From assembly GCA_025462785.1 (NCBI GenBank), contig JAOAPG010000149.1, positions 1-37,520 on the forward strand: a DNA stretch of 37,520 bases, read 5' to 3'. Both the position numbers and the translations under genes were made by a program. Shown one piece after another: positions 1-8,537 of the stretch. Numbering within the stretch: the first letter of the stretch is position 1; every line of letters starts with the position of its first letter. The DNA comes from Acidobacteriaceae bacterium. Its GTDB lineage: Bacteria > Acidobacteriota > Terriglobia > Terriglobales > Acidobacteriaceae. The notes beneath the pieces are model-generated. The model saw only the letters and a program-made list of their open reading frames with translations. It searched no databases and was not told the origin of the DNA.

Positions 1-305
1 ATGTAGACCTCCGTGAACAGTTTGTTCGGACAAAGCGCCATCATCCCGGGAAATGTACTTGAACCCGACAGGTTGATGTTGAAAAAAGGCCCAGTATCCG
101 CTTGAGCATCAATGATTTCCAACACCGGGATAACTCCCCCGGTAACGCTAACGTGTAGCGGATTCGAGACAAACGCTCGAAATGTATATCCGCTGCCAGT
201 CTTTTTCGCGGAACTGCTTCCGCAGGATACAAGGAGCACACTTCCAACTACGAGCACGGCAATACCACATAAGGCTTTTTTCAAACCTGGAACTCCGAAG
301 AGCAT
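1..305 (-). CDS. Putative lipoprotein, partial (runs off the left edge of the window)
   Basis: Minus-strand frame from CAT at 303-305 is open to base 1: MLFGVPGLKKALCGIAVLVVGSVLLVSCGSSSAKKTGSGYTFRAFVSNPLHVSVTGG...; hydrophobic signal plus lipobox-like LLVSC. Absent from ORF track because it has no stop in the window. Confidence 0.7.
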   Translation of the reverse strand, partial: MLFGVPGLKKALCGIAVLVVGSVLLVSCGSSSAKKTGSGYTFRAFVSNPLHVSVTGGVIPVLEIIDAQADTGPFFNINLSGSSTFPGMMALCPNKLFTEVY

Positions 306-497
306 GCAAGGATAGAGATTTAGATGCAAAGTAGCGGATTATATCAGAGCTTGGGGAAGGAATTCTTTAAGTCGGCCGACACCTTGTTCACACCATGCGG
401 CTTGTAAGGTGCAAAACCTGCGGTCATCTTGTATTCTCGATGTACCCGCGAAAGGCCCTTTGACCTCGCATTCTTAATAGCATGGCTGCCGACTTTC

Positions 498-2357
498 ATG
501 GCTGAAAACTTTCTAGATCGTCTGAAGAAATCGCCGGTTCTTTGCGATGGCGCGATGGGAACCCTGCTCTATGCCAAGGGAATTTTTATTAACCGCTCCT
601 ACGACGAACTGAACGTCTCGCAGCCGGATCTGATCCGCAGCATACATCACGAGTATTTGCAGGCGGGTGCGGAGATCATTGAAACCAATACTTTCGGCGG
701 AAACTCGTTTCGCCTGGCGCGGCATAGCATGGCGGACCGTGTCCGGGAAATCAACTTGGCCGGGGCGCAATTGGCCCGTGAAGCGGCAAAGAGTTACGAC
801 GTTTGGGTTGGAGGATCGGTAGGCCCACTTGGAATCCGAATCGAGCCCTTGGGGAAAACCTCGTTCGAAGAGGCACGCGCGGCATTTCGTGAGCAGATCG
901 CAGCCCTGGTGGAAGGCGGGGCCGACCTGTTGATCATGGAAACCTTCGGCTACGTCGAGGAGTTGCATCAGGCAATCCTGGCCGCAAGAGATGTCAATCC
1001 GAAGATTCCGGTGGTCGCTCTCGTCACCGTCGACGAAGAATCGAATTGCCTGGATGGTTCCACTCCGGAATCCTTTGCACCCCGGCTGCAGGAGTGGGGT
1101 GCAGATGTTATTGGTTGTAATTGCAGCGTGGGCCCGGTAGCCATGCTGGAGGCAATGGAGCGGGTGCGCCAGGCGACTTCCCTGCCCTTGGCTGCCCAGC
1201 CAAATGCGGGAATCCCTCGCTCAGTCGAGGGCCGCAATATCTATCTTTGCTCGCCAGAATACATGGCCAGCTACGCGCGAAAATTTGTGGCTGCGGGCGT
1301 GCGACTGGTTGGCGGTTGTTGCGGGACGACGCCTGACCATATTCGGGTCATGAAGTCCGCTTTGCGGGCTGGAGAAGCGCGTTCGAAGCCTCCTGTTGCG
1401 CAAGTCACGGGAGAAGCGAAACCGGTCGTGGCGCCTGCCGTTCCGATCGAAAAGCGTTCGCTCATCGGGGAAAAGCTGGCGGCTGGCAAATTTGTAACGA
1501 TGGTGGAGATTGTTCCTCCCAAAGGCACTGACATTCGGAAGGAAATCGAAGGAGCCCGCTTTCTCAAATCCGTCGGGGTCGATGCCATCAACATTCCTGA
1601 CAGTCCGCGGGCATCGGCACGCATGAGCAATCAAGCTTTATCGCTCTTAGTACAGCGCGATGTCGGGATCGAAGCGATTCTGCACTACACCTGCCGCGAC
1701 CGCAATGTGCTGGGGATTCAATCTGATCTCTTAGGAGCCGCCGCCACCGGAATCCGTAATTTGATTTGCATTACGGGTGATCCCCCGAAGATGGGCAGTT
1801 ATCCCGACGCGACAGCGGTGTTCGATGTGGATGCCATCGGACTCGTGAATATCGTTCACAATCTGAATCGCGGCCAGGATATCGGAGGGAACCCCATTGG
1901 AGCTGGCACTGCCTTTGTAATCGGAATCGGCGCCAATCCGGGAGTTGCGAACCTGGATGAGGAAGTACGGAGATTCGAGTATAAAGTGCAAGCTGGTGCG
2001 GAATATGCGGTTACCCAACCTGTATTTGACCTCGCCCTGCTGGAGAAATTTTTGCGGCTAATAGAACATTACCGCGTTCCTGTGGTCGCTGGAATATGGC
2101 CGCTGGTTAGCGCTCGAAATGCCGAGTTCATGAAAAATGAATTGCGGGTTTCGGTCCCGAACTCCATCTTGGACCGTATGACTAAGGCAAAGACTCCAGA
2201 GGCGGCGCGAGAAGAAGGAATCCTCATTGCCCGAGAAATGCTGATTGCAGTGAAAGATATGGTGCAGGGGGCACAGATCAGCGCTCCGCAAGGAAGGTAC
2301 CCCTCCGCCGTGGATGTTTTGGAGGCATTGGGCTCTTCGGGTTCGGCCCACGCGTAA
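498..2357 (+). CDS. Bifunctional homocysteine S-methyltransferase / methylenetetrahydrofolate reductase
   Basis: ORF 429..2357; N-terminal LCDGAMGTLLYAKG, ETNTFGGN, GGCCGTTPDHI (homocysteine methyltransferase zinc motif) and C-terminal MetF-like MVEIVPPKGTD...NLICITGDPPKMG. ATG at 498 is the likely start. Confidence 0.9.
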   Translation: MAENFLDRLKKSPVLCDGAMGTLLYAKGIFINRSYDELNVSQPDLIRSIHHEYLQAGAEIIETNTFGGNSFRLARHSMADRVREINLAGAQLAREAAKSYDVWVGGSVGPLGIRIEPLGKTSFEEARAAFREQIAALVEGGADLLIMETFGYVEELHQAILAARDVNPKIPVVALVTVDEESNCLDGSTPESFAPRLQEWGADVIGCNCSVGPVAMLEAMERVRQATSLPLAAQPNAGIPRSVEGRNIYLCSPEYMASYARKFVAAGVRLVGGCCGTTPDHIRVMKSALRAGEARSKPPVAQVTGEAKPVVAPAVPIEKRSLIGEKLAAGKFVTMVEIVPPKGTDIRKEIEGARFLKSVGVDAINIPDSPRASARMSNQALSLLVQRDVGIEAILHYTCRDRNVLGIQSDLLGAAATGIRNLICITGDPPKMGSYPDATAVFDVDAIGLVNIVHNLNRGQDIGGNPIGAGTAFVIGIGANPGVANLDEEVRRFEYKVQAGAEYAVTQPVFDLALLEKFLRLIEHYRVPVVAGIWPLVSARNAEFMKNELRVSVPNSILDRMTKAKTPEAAREEGILIAREMLIAVKDMVQGAQISAPQGRYPSAVDVLEALGSSGSAHA

Positions 2358-2449
2358 CTCAGCCGAGCAACTTACTACTTGAGCTACCTACAGGTTTAAC
2401 CGGATTCCTATCGGCTTGAACTACAGTAGAATCCTTCGAGGAGCCTCAC

Positions 2450-2689
2450 TTGCCGAAATTCGAAGATTGCCTCCAGCGTCTGGAAAAAATTGTCCAAGAA
2501 CTCGAAAAAGGTGATGTGCCACTTGAGAAGTCTCTGACGCTTTTTGAGGAGGGAATGCAGCTTTCTAGTGCCTGTCGAAAGGAACTGGAAGAAGCAGAAG
2601 GCAAAGTCGAGATTCTGTTAAAACAAAATGGCAAGCTACAGCCTGAGCCATTTGAAGGTGTTGGCGAAAGAGCAGGCAGCCGAAGATAG
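2450..2689 (+). CDS. xseB: Exodeoxyribonuclease VII small subunit
   Basis: 79 aa: FEDCLQRLEKIVQELEKGDVPLEKSLTLFEEGMQLSSACRKELEEAEGKVEIL, typical XseB; TTG start. Confidence 0.93.
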   Translation: MPKFEDCLQRLEKIVQELEKGDVPLEKSLTLFEEGMQLSSACRKELEEAEGKVEILLKQNGKLQPEPFEGVGERAGSRR

Positions 2690-2809
2690 TTTTACCGTCC
2701 GTCGTCGTTCGTCTCGTATTTTGGGAGCCCCTAACCGTTTGCAACAGGACTCCTGGTGGTGCTGTTGCAGCCCGCTCACCGCTCAAAGCGGTCAGTTGCG
2801 GAGGGAAGT

Positions 2810-3166
2810 ATGCAGCTGTCTCACGTTGTTCTCCTTCAGCGTGACATCGATGTCACCGAGTCCATGGCCGCGAGTCTGTCTAAGGCGTTTTCTTCCATTG
2901 ACGCAACCCAGTCCATCGACAAGCTTCAGAGAAGCATCGCCGAACGCCGCCCCGCAGTTGTAATCGTCGATTTAGAAATGATCTCGATAAACGACGTTAA
3001 GCGTCTCTGCACCGATTTTTCGGACGTAAAATTTATCTGCACTCACCGTTTGGCAGACGACGAGATGTGGACGCAGGCGCTTGGCGCGGGCGCAGTAGAT
3101 GTCTGTCCGTCATTCGACGTCGGTGGTATCGCAAGCTCAGCTTTGCGAAATACTGCGATGGCCTAA
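2810..3166 (+). CDS. Response-regulator receiver-like (atypical REC) protein
   Basis: In ORF 2756..3166; from ATG 2810: MQLSHVVLLQRDIDVTESMAASL...RPAVVIVDLEMISINDVKRLC...GAGAVDVCPS; REC-like beta/alpha pattern with conserved central Asp, no output domain. Confidence 0.6.
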   Translation: MQLSHVVLLQRDIDVTESMAASLSKAFSSIDATQSIDKLQRSIAERRPAVVIVDLEMISINDVKRLCTDFSDVKFICTHRLADDEMWTQALGAGAVDVCPSFDVGGIASSALRNTAMA

Positions 3167-3203
3167 GCTCCTGTTGCGTACTGGAGCAGGCGGCCCTCTC
3201 AAT

Positions 3204-4145
3204 ATGGCGGACAACTCTGGCGCTACATCGAAGTCCACATCTTCGCTTGCTATACTCTCGCTCATGCTTAAAGAGACTCTGGAGCGAGGCCAGGCGCAGA
3301 CCGATGCAGCTTTGGAACGGCTGATCCCGCCTGCCACACAGCATCCGACCTCCATCCATCTGGCCATGAGACATAGTGTGTTCGCAGGAGGTAAGCGGAT
3401 ACGGCCGATTCTGTGCATTGAAGCTGGGCGGATGATCGCCGGGTTGATCCCCCCAGGCATCGAAGAACTAGGCGCTGCACTGGAAATGTTGCACACCTAT
3501 TCCCTAATTCATGACGATCTCCCAGCTCTCGACAATGATGATCTGCGGCGGGGTCGTCCGACTTGCCATAAAGTCTTCGGAGAGGCGATCGCAATCTTGG
3601 CAGGCGATGCCCTGCAAACCCAGGCGTACGAAGTTCTCTCCCAATTACAATGCCCGGCAGACGCAAGCGTGCGCATCATCAATGAAATCGCTCGCGGCAC
3701 AGGAACTGTAGACGGGATGATCGGCGGCCAGGTGGTGGACTTGGAAGCCGAAGGGACAAAACCGAGTACCGAAACACTGAAATATATCCACCGAGCCAAA
3801 ACTGCTGCGCTGATTACGGCCAGCATTGTGAGTGGAGGGATATACTCGGGCGCTGAAGATACCGAGCTTGCCAAATTAAGGTCGTTCGGACAGTCAATCG
3901 GCTTGGCATTTCAAATCGTGGACGATGTGCTTGATGTTACCCAGAGTTCCGAGCAATTGGGAAAGACGGCCGGGAAAGACACAGTTGCAGAGAAAGCAAC
4001 GTATCCGGCGCTGTTTGGGATCGAGGAGTCGATCAAGAAAGCAGACACTCTGGTGGAATCGGCATTTGCTTCGCTGCAAAGTTTCGGTAACCGGGCGGAT
4101 ACGCTAAAGGCATTGGCAAGATTTCTGGTGGAACGAAAGAAATAG
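3204..4145 (+). CDS. ispA: Polyprenyl synthetase (farnesyl/geranylgeranyl diphosphate synthase family)
   Basis: GGKRIRPILCIEAG, first Asp-rich motif LIHDDLPALDNDDLRRGRPT, second motif AFQIVDDVLDVT. Start could be ATG 3204 or 3264. Confidence 0.9.
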   Translation: MADNSGATSKSTSSLAILSLMLKETLERGQAQTDAALERLIPPATQHPTSIHLAMRHSVFAGGKRIRPILCIEAGRMIAGLIPPGIEELGAALEMLHTYSLIHDDLPALDNDDLRRGRPTCHKVFGEAIAILAGDALQTQAYEVLSQLQCPADASVRIINEIARGTGTVDGMIGGQVVDLEAEGTKPSTETLKYIHRAKTAALITASIVSGGIYSGAEDTELAKLRSFGQSIGLAFQIVDDVLDVTQSSEQLGKTAGKDTVAEKATYPALFGIEESIKKADTLVESAFASLQSFGNRADTLKALARFLVERKK

Positions 4146-4235
4146 GGACTTGATTTTCATAGGTGAAGGGGTTACCTCCGGTCGTCCCAAGTCCTGCTAT
4201 TCCCCCCAACGTCTGTGATAAAAAGGTAAGTGTCT

Positions 4236-4296
4236 CGGCGATGGAGTTCGCCATAACCGCCTGTCTTGTCCTTCCGGATCAGGCTGATAACTCCTA
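4236..4296 (+). promoter_or_regulatory. Fluoride riboswitch (crcB RNA motif)
   Basis: CGGCGATGGAGTTCGCCATAACCGCCTG...CAGGCTGATAACTCCTAC matches the crcB-motif consensus. Stems GGCG 4237-4240/CGCC 4249-4252 and GCCTG 4259-4263/CAGGC 4280-4284; pseudoknot GGAGTT 4243-4248/AACTCC 4289-4294. Directly upstream of crcB. Confidence 0.95.
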
Positions 4297-4314
4297 CAAA
4301 CTCTTTGTAGGGAG
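4291..4314 (+). promoter_or_regulatory. Expression-platform hairpin sequestering the crcB Shine-Dalgarno
   Basis: CTCCTACAAA-CTC-TTTGTAGGGAG: 3' aptamer strand pairs with GGGAG, ~8 nt before the GTG start at 4324; exclusive with the aptamer pseudoknot. No following T-run. Confidence 0.8.
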
Positions 4315-4323
4315 AACTCTATC

Positions 4324-4698
4324 GTGAACGATTTCCTTGTTGTATCTGTCGGCGCCATTCTCGGCGCGAATGCACGTTACATCCTGAGTCGCTACGTCGC
4401 CAAGCTTTTGGGTCCCGCCTTTCCCTACGGAACCCTGTTCATCAATGTCACCGGAAGCTTGGTTGTCGGCTTCTTCATGATTTGGGCAACTGAGCGTGTG
4501 CTGCTCGATCCGCGCTGGCGATTGCTGGTCGTCGTCGGATTTTGCGGCGCGTTCACCACGTTTTCCAGCTACGCATTCGAAACCATGGCTTATTTCGAGC
4601 AGGGCCAATGGCTACTCATGTTCACCAACATTTTTACCAACAACGTATTGTGTTTGCTGGCTGCGCTGACGGGCATGGCACTCGCGAGGGTGCTGTAG
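4324..4698 (+). CDS. crcB: Fluoride ion channel CrcB/Fluc
   Basis: 124 aa membrane protein: VGAILGANARYILSRY, GTLFINVTGSLVVGFF, GFCGAFTTFSSYAFE, typical CrcB motifs. Confidence 0.95.
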   Translation: MNDFLVVSVGAILGANARYILSRYVAKLLGPAFPYGTLFINVTGSLVVGFFMIWATERVLLDPRWRLLVVVGFCGAFTTFSSYAFETMAYFEQGQWLLMFTNIFTNNVLCLLAALTGMALARVL

Positions 4699-4699
4699 A

Positions 4700-5029
4700 A
4701 TGCGAGAGAACATGGCTGTCCAGGTCACAATTTACTTGATGGAAGGCGATAAGTTTGGGAACCGGCCGCTGCATTCGGAGATTCTCAACTATCTTCACCA
4801 AGAAAACGTCTTTGCGGCGGTTACTTTTCACGGAGTGGCTGGGTTCCTGGGCCGAATGCGAATCAAAACAAGTCACCTCGTGGACGCTGGGGGCAAGTTG
4901 CCCATCGTCATTATCTTCGTCGATGCAGATGAACACGTGGCTCGTGTCCTCCCGAAACTGAAGGAAATGGCAGCGCATCGGTTGATCGTGCGCGAGAACG
5001 TGGTGATCGAGCAGGGCAGCCTTGACTAA
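4700..5029 (+). CDS. DUF190 family protein
   Basis: 109 aa, VTIYLMEGDKFGNRPLHSEILNYLHQENVFAAVTFHGVAGFLG...KLPIVIIFVDADE, DUF190 pattern; 1-nt gap from crcB. Confidence 0.85.
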   Translation: MRENMAVQVTIYLMEGDKFGNRPLHSEILNYLHQENVFAAVTFHGVAGFLGRMRIKTSHLVDAGGKLPIVIIFVDADEHVARVLPKLKEMAAHRLIVRENVVIEQGSLD

Positions 5030-5801
5030 CACGTCCGCCCGTTCGCTCGACGTTCTGGCCGTTGCTGCTCATCGCGATGATGTCGAACAGACCTGTGGTG
5101 GAACCATGCTCAAGATGTCGCAGCTTGGATATCGGACAGGTATTCTCGATCTGACACAGGGAGAGATGGGAACGCGAGGCACCGCTGAAGACAGAAAGCG
5201 CGAAGCTGAAGAAGCAGCTAAGATTTTGGGCATTGCGTGGCGAAAAGCGCTAGACATCCCTGACGGTCGCGTCGAGAACACGTGGGAAAATCGCCTGAAA
5301 GTTGCGCAAGTACTACGGGAGCAAAAGCCCCGCGTAGTGATATTGCCATACTGGAAGGGGCGTCATCCAGATCACTACACTGCTTCAACTTTGGGATACG
5401 AAGCTTGCTTTCTGGCAGGTCTCGCGAAACTCGATGTAAGCCAAACCCTAAGCACTCAGCATTCTTCGTTCAGCGAAACTCTCGCTGCACATAGTTCTCC
5501 ACACCGTCCCTTTAAGATTGTTTATGCGACGCTTTACTACGATATTCGGCCAACATTCGTCGTGGACATCACGGAACAATTCGAAGCACGCTTCGAGTCT
5601 CTAATGGCCTATAAGACACAGTTCAGCGATCAGGAAGCCGGCAAAGACCTCTTCCCTGCCCGAGCAGAGATTCGGTCGCGAATAGAAGCGATGGCAAGAT
5701 TCTATGGAATGTTAGGAGGAGTGACGTACGCAGAACCATTCCTGCAAAAAGAAGTGGGACTAGTCGAAGATCTAACGACGATTCCAGTCAAGTCCATTTA
5801 A
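5022..5801 (+). CDS. bshB1: LmbE-family deacetylase, likely bacillithiol biosynthesis deacetylase BshB1
   Basis: LDVLAVAAHRDDVEQTCGGTMLKMSQLGYRTGILDLTQGEMGTRGT...PYWKGRHPDHYTAS; 8-bp overlap with upstream ORF; TTG start. Confidence 0.85.
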   Translation: MTNTSARSLDVLAVAAHRDDVEQTCGGTMLKMSQLGYRTGILDLTQGEMGTRGTAEDRKREAEEAAKILGIAWRKALDIPDGRVENTWENRLKVAQVLREQKPRVVILPYWKGRHPDHYTASTLGYEACFLAGLAKLDVSQTLSTQHSSFSETLAAHSSPHRPFKIVYATLYYDIRPTFVVDITEQFEARFESLMAYKTQFSDQEAGKDLFPARAEIRSRIEAMARFYGMLGGVTYAEPFLQKEVGLVEDLTTIPVKSI

Positions 5802-6347
5802 GTTCGTATTATGCCAACTCATTTGACAAGCTACGAAGTTTTTCACACAGACCGGAGCTCTTCAATTGTCATGAGAGGGGACCTAAACAATGGTTGGCGA
5901 AAGCTAAAGAATCGGTGGGGCTTTGATTCCTCGCGCACGATTCCTTTCCGACAGGGTTGTTCAATTCGCGCGCGCATTTGTGTGTTACCGCGCATGGTAG
6001 TCTCGCTCAACACATACCAGAATTCCCCGGAATCTCGGTTGGAAGAAACGAAAAATTGCTGCGGTACTCTTTGCGAAATCGAATCCTAGAGGTAACCATT
6101 CCCCTCACTAGCGAACAGCAATGGAGGACTATGAGCAATGGTCGGAATGGACTGGAAGTAGAGGAACCCGTATTTGTCCGGATCATTCCCAGAACTCTTC
6201 ACTTCAGCTTCACTAGTCTAATTGTCTTTCATGAGTCCTACCCAGCGATCCCCGATGTGAAAGAATGGGGGCAGAAAATGTTTCTCCATGGCGGTCGACC
6301 CGAGTCAAACCGAAGGCGATTCTGACATTTATGAAAAATACGCGAAT

Positions 6348-7034
6348 TTAATGCTTAATAGCGACCGCTACTCCATCCCTAACCGGTAAAATTGTCGTGA
6401 ACACCTCGGGCGAGCTATAAAGGGCCCGATTCAATTCCTGGATCGCCTTGGTTCGCGCATCTGCGCCGTTTTTCTCGACGACCTTGCCGCTCCAAAGAAC
6501 GTTATCTGTAATGAACAAGCCGCCCTTTCTCAGTCTCGGCATAGCAGCGCGAAATGCACGAGGATAATCTTCTTTATCGATATCGTTAAAAATGATATCG
6601 AACTCCTGTTTCTGCTCTGACAGAAGCTCCAATGCGTCTCCCGTCTTGACCGTTATACGATCGCTCACCCCCGCTTTTTCGAAGTATCCGCGGGCCTCAT
6701 CGGCATTGTTCCGGTCTCCATCGGTATAAATCACGCGTCCACCCTCTCCGACAGCACGCGCCCACCAGATCGTCGAGTATCCGATTGCCGAACCCATCTC
6801 GAATACCGATTTAGCGTTGATCATTAGCGCAAGTTGATGAAGAATGCGAGCCACTACGGGCCCGACAATCGGGATATGACGCTGCGTTGCCTGCTCTTCC
6901 ATTTTCTGCACAACTTCATCTCGCGGCGGAAGTAGTGAATACAAATAATCATCCACGCCCGGCTCAGTAACAAACCCTTGATGTTGCCAATCCGGTTTTG
7001 TTTCAGCCAATTTTCCCTCCACCCAAAAAGGCAC
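6348..7034 (-). CDS. O-methyltransferase, caffeoyl-CoA OMT-like (Methyltransf_3)
   Basis: VFEMGSAIGYSTIWWARAVGEGGRVIYTDGD, DIIFNDIDKEDYPRAFRAAMPRLRKGGLFITDNVLWSGKV. Confidence 0.88.
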   Translation of the reverse strand: MPFWVEGKLAETKPDWQHQGFVTEPGVDDYLYSLLPPRDEVVQKMEEQATQRHIPIVGPVVARILHQLALMINAKSVFEMGSAIGYSTIWWARAVGEGGRVIYTDGDRNNADEARGYFEKAGVSDRITVKTGDALELLSEQKQEFDIIFNDIDKEDYPRAFRAAMPRLRKGGLFITDNVLWSGKVVEKNGADARTKAIQELNRALYSSPEVFTTILPVRDGVAVAIKH

Positions 7035-7090
7035 CCATTAAATATTGCGACAATGAATTTCTTCCCGAACTTTCTATCTGCTGGGAAGAC

Positions 7091-7792
7091 CTAGGAAATC
7101 GTTTCGCCCGGCTTCATCTCATGAACGTCGACGTGCGGCACCAGTTTCCGCAATTCGCCCGGCCTTCCTACCAAGACCGGAAAAGTTCCGAAGTGCATTG
7201 GAATCACCGTTTTCGCTTGCAGCAAATTGCATGCGTAGGCCGCTTCTCGCGGTCCCATGGTGAAATGATCTCCGATGGGTATCATCGCAATTTCCGGACG
7301 GTACAGCTCACGAATAATCTGCATATCACCGAATACATTCGTATCGCCGGCGTGGTAGATTTTCACTCCATTTTCAAATTCGATGACATAACCGCAGGCT
7401 TCGCCGCCATAAATGAGCTCATCACCATCTTTGATACCACAGGAATGGTCGGCGTGAACCATGGTCACCTTAATGTCGCCGACAGTCTGCGTGCCGCCCT
7501 TGTTCATCGCAGAAGTTTGTTTCGCGCCTTTTTTCTCCAGCCATCCCGCCAATTCAGGAATACCGACAACCTTTGGATTATGTTTCTTCGCAATTTCAAC
7601 TGCATCGCCAATATGATCGAAGTGCCCGTGAGTGCAGAGCATCACGTCGACTTTCTTGATGTCTTTTTCTTCACCTGGACACATGGGATTGCCCATCACC
7701 CACGGGTCTACAAGAATAGTCTTGCCCGCGGGAGTTTCCATCCGAAACGTTGCGTGTCCCAGCCAAGTTATTTTGACGCCTTTCAGATTCAT
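7091..7792 (-). CDS. UPF0173-type metal-dependent hydrolase (metallo-beta-lactamase fold)
   Basis: MNLKGVKITWLGHATFRMETPAGKTILVDPW, LCTHGHFDHIGDAV, VMVHADHS, YHAGDTNVFGDM, IPMHFGTFPVL. Start trimmed from 7858 to the internal ATG. Confidence 0.9.
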   Translation of the reverse strand: MNLKGVKITWLGHATFRMETPAGKTILVDPWVMGNPMCPGEEKDIKKVDVMLCTHGHFDHIGDAVEIAKKHNPKVVGIPELAGWLEKKGAKQTSAMNKGGTQTVGDIKVTMVHADHSCGIKDGDELIYGGEACGYVIEFENGVKIYHAGDTNVFGDMQIIRELYRPEIAMIPIGDHFTMGPREAAYACNLLQAKTVIPMHFGTFPVLVGRPGELRKLVPHVDVHEMKPGETIS

Positions 7793-7904
7793 GTAATTCT
7801 CTTTCGTGACGCCGTTCCAATTTCGCAGCTGCCGCTTAGCACGACTTTGCTTCTGCAAACTTCTAAGTGCTTACTGCCGATAGCTAGTTTAATATGGAAA
7901 ACCC

Positions 7905-8459
7905 ATGTCAGAGCTGAAGGTATTGATTTCGCGTAAACAGATTGCAGATCGAGTAATTGAAATGGGCGCTGAAATATCGCGCGACTTTAGTGGGCAGTCC
8001 ATCATGTTCGTAGGCGTGCTCAAGGGTGCTGCTATTTTTTTGAGTGACCTTGCGCGGAATGTCCAACTTGATTCCACATTTGACTTTATTGGCGTATCCA
8101 GCTATGGAAACCGGCCCAGTCCAGATCACGAGTTGAACGTCGGTTGGGACTCAACTGGCGAGGTCAAGCTCACGAAAGATGTCGATCAATCCATGAAGGA
8201 TAGGAATATAGTTCTTGTTGAAGACATTCTCGACACCGGTCTCACTCTGACTTATCTGAAAAAACTATTTCTCAGTCATGAGCCTAAGGCATTCCGCATC
8301 GCCACCTTGCTTGATAAGCCGTCCCGCAGAAAATTGCCTATCCATGCCGACTACGTGGGCTTTAGTATTCCCGATGAATTTGTCGTTGGCTACGGACTCG
8401 ACCATGCGGAACGCTACCGAAATTTGCCGGATATCTGCGTAGTTCCGCGGGAAAACTGA
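7905..8459 (+). CDS. hpt: Hypoxanthine phosphoribosyltransferase
   Basis: MFVGVLKGAAIFLSDLAR, NIVLVEDILDTGLTLTYL (PRPP-binding), FVVGYGLDHAERYRNLPDICV. Confidence 0.95.
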   Translation: MSELKVLISRKQIADRVIEMGAEISRDFSGQSIMFVGVLKGAAIFLSDLARNVQLDSTFDFIGVSSYGNRPSPDHELNVGWDSTGEVKLTKDVDQSMKDRNIVLVEDILDTGLTLTYLKKLFLSHEPKAFRIATLLDKPSRRKLPIHADYVGFSIPDEFVVGYGLDHAERYRNLPDICVVPREN

Positions 8460-8537
8460 TTCTTCGATCACTAACTGTTGGCTTCGCGAATTCACGGTGC
8501 TTTCCCACTCGGGAAGCCCTCTCCTCGGCTGGTATGA

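Noticed and set aside
429-497. Upstream extension of the homocysteine methyltransferase/MTHFR ORF and a possible SAM riboswitch in 306-497
   Set aside because: Extension (MYSRCTRERPFDLAFLIAWLPTF) does not fit the family, and no SAM/SAH riboswitch core could be recognised.
6240-6330. Possible tRNA remnant (translation ends GGRPESNRRRF, resembling spurious ORFs seen near tRNAs)
   Set aside because: No acceptor stem, anticodon arm or clear T-loop could be assembled from the sequence.
6998-7936. 312-aa plus-strand ORF over the UPF0173 hydrolase
   Set aside because: Antisense to a protein with intact metallo-beta-lactamase motifs; no recognisable features itself.
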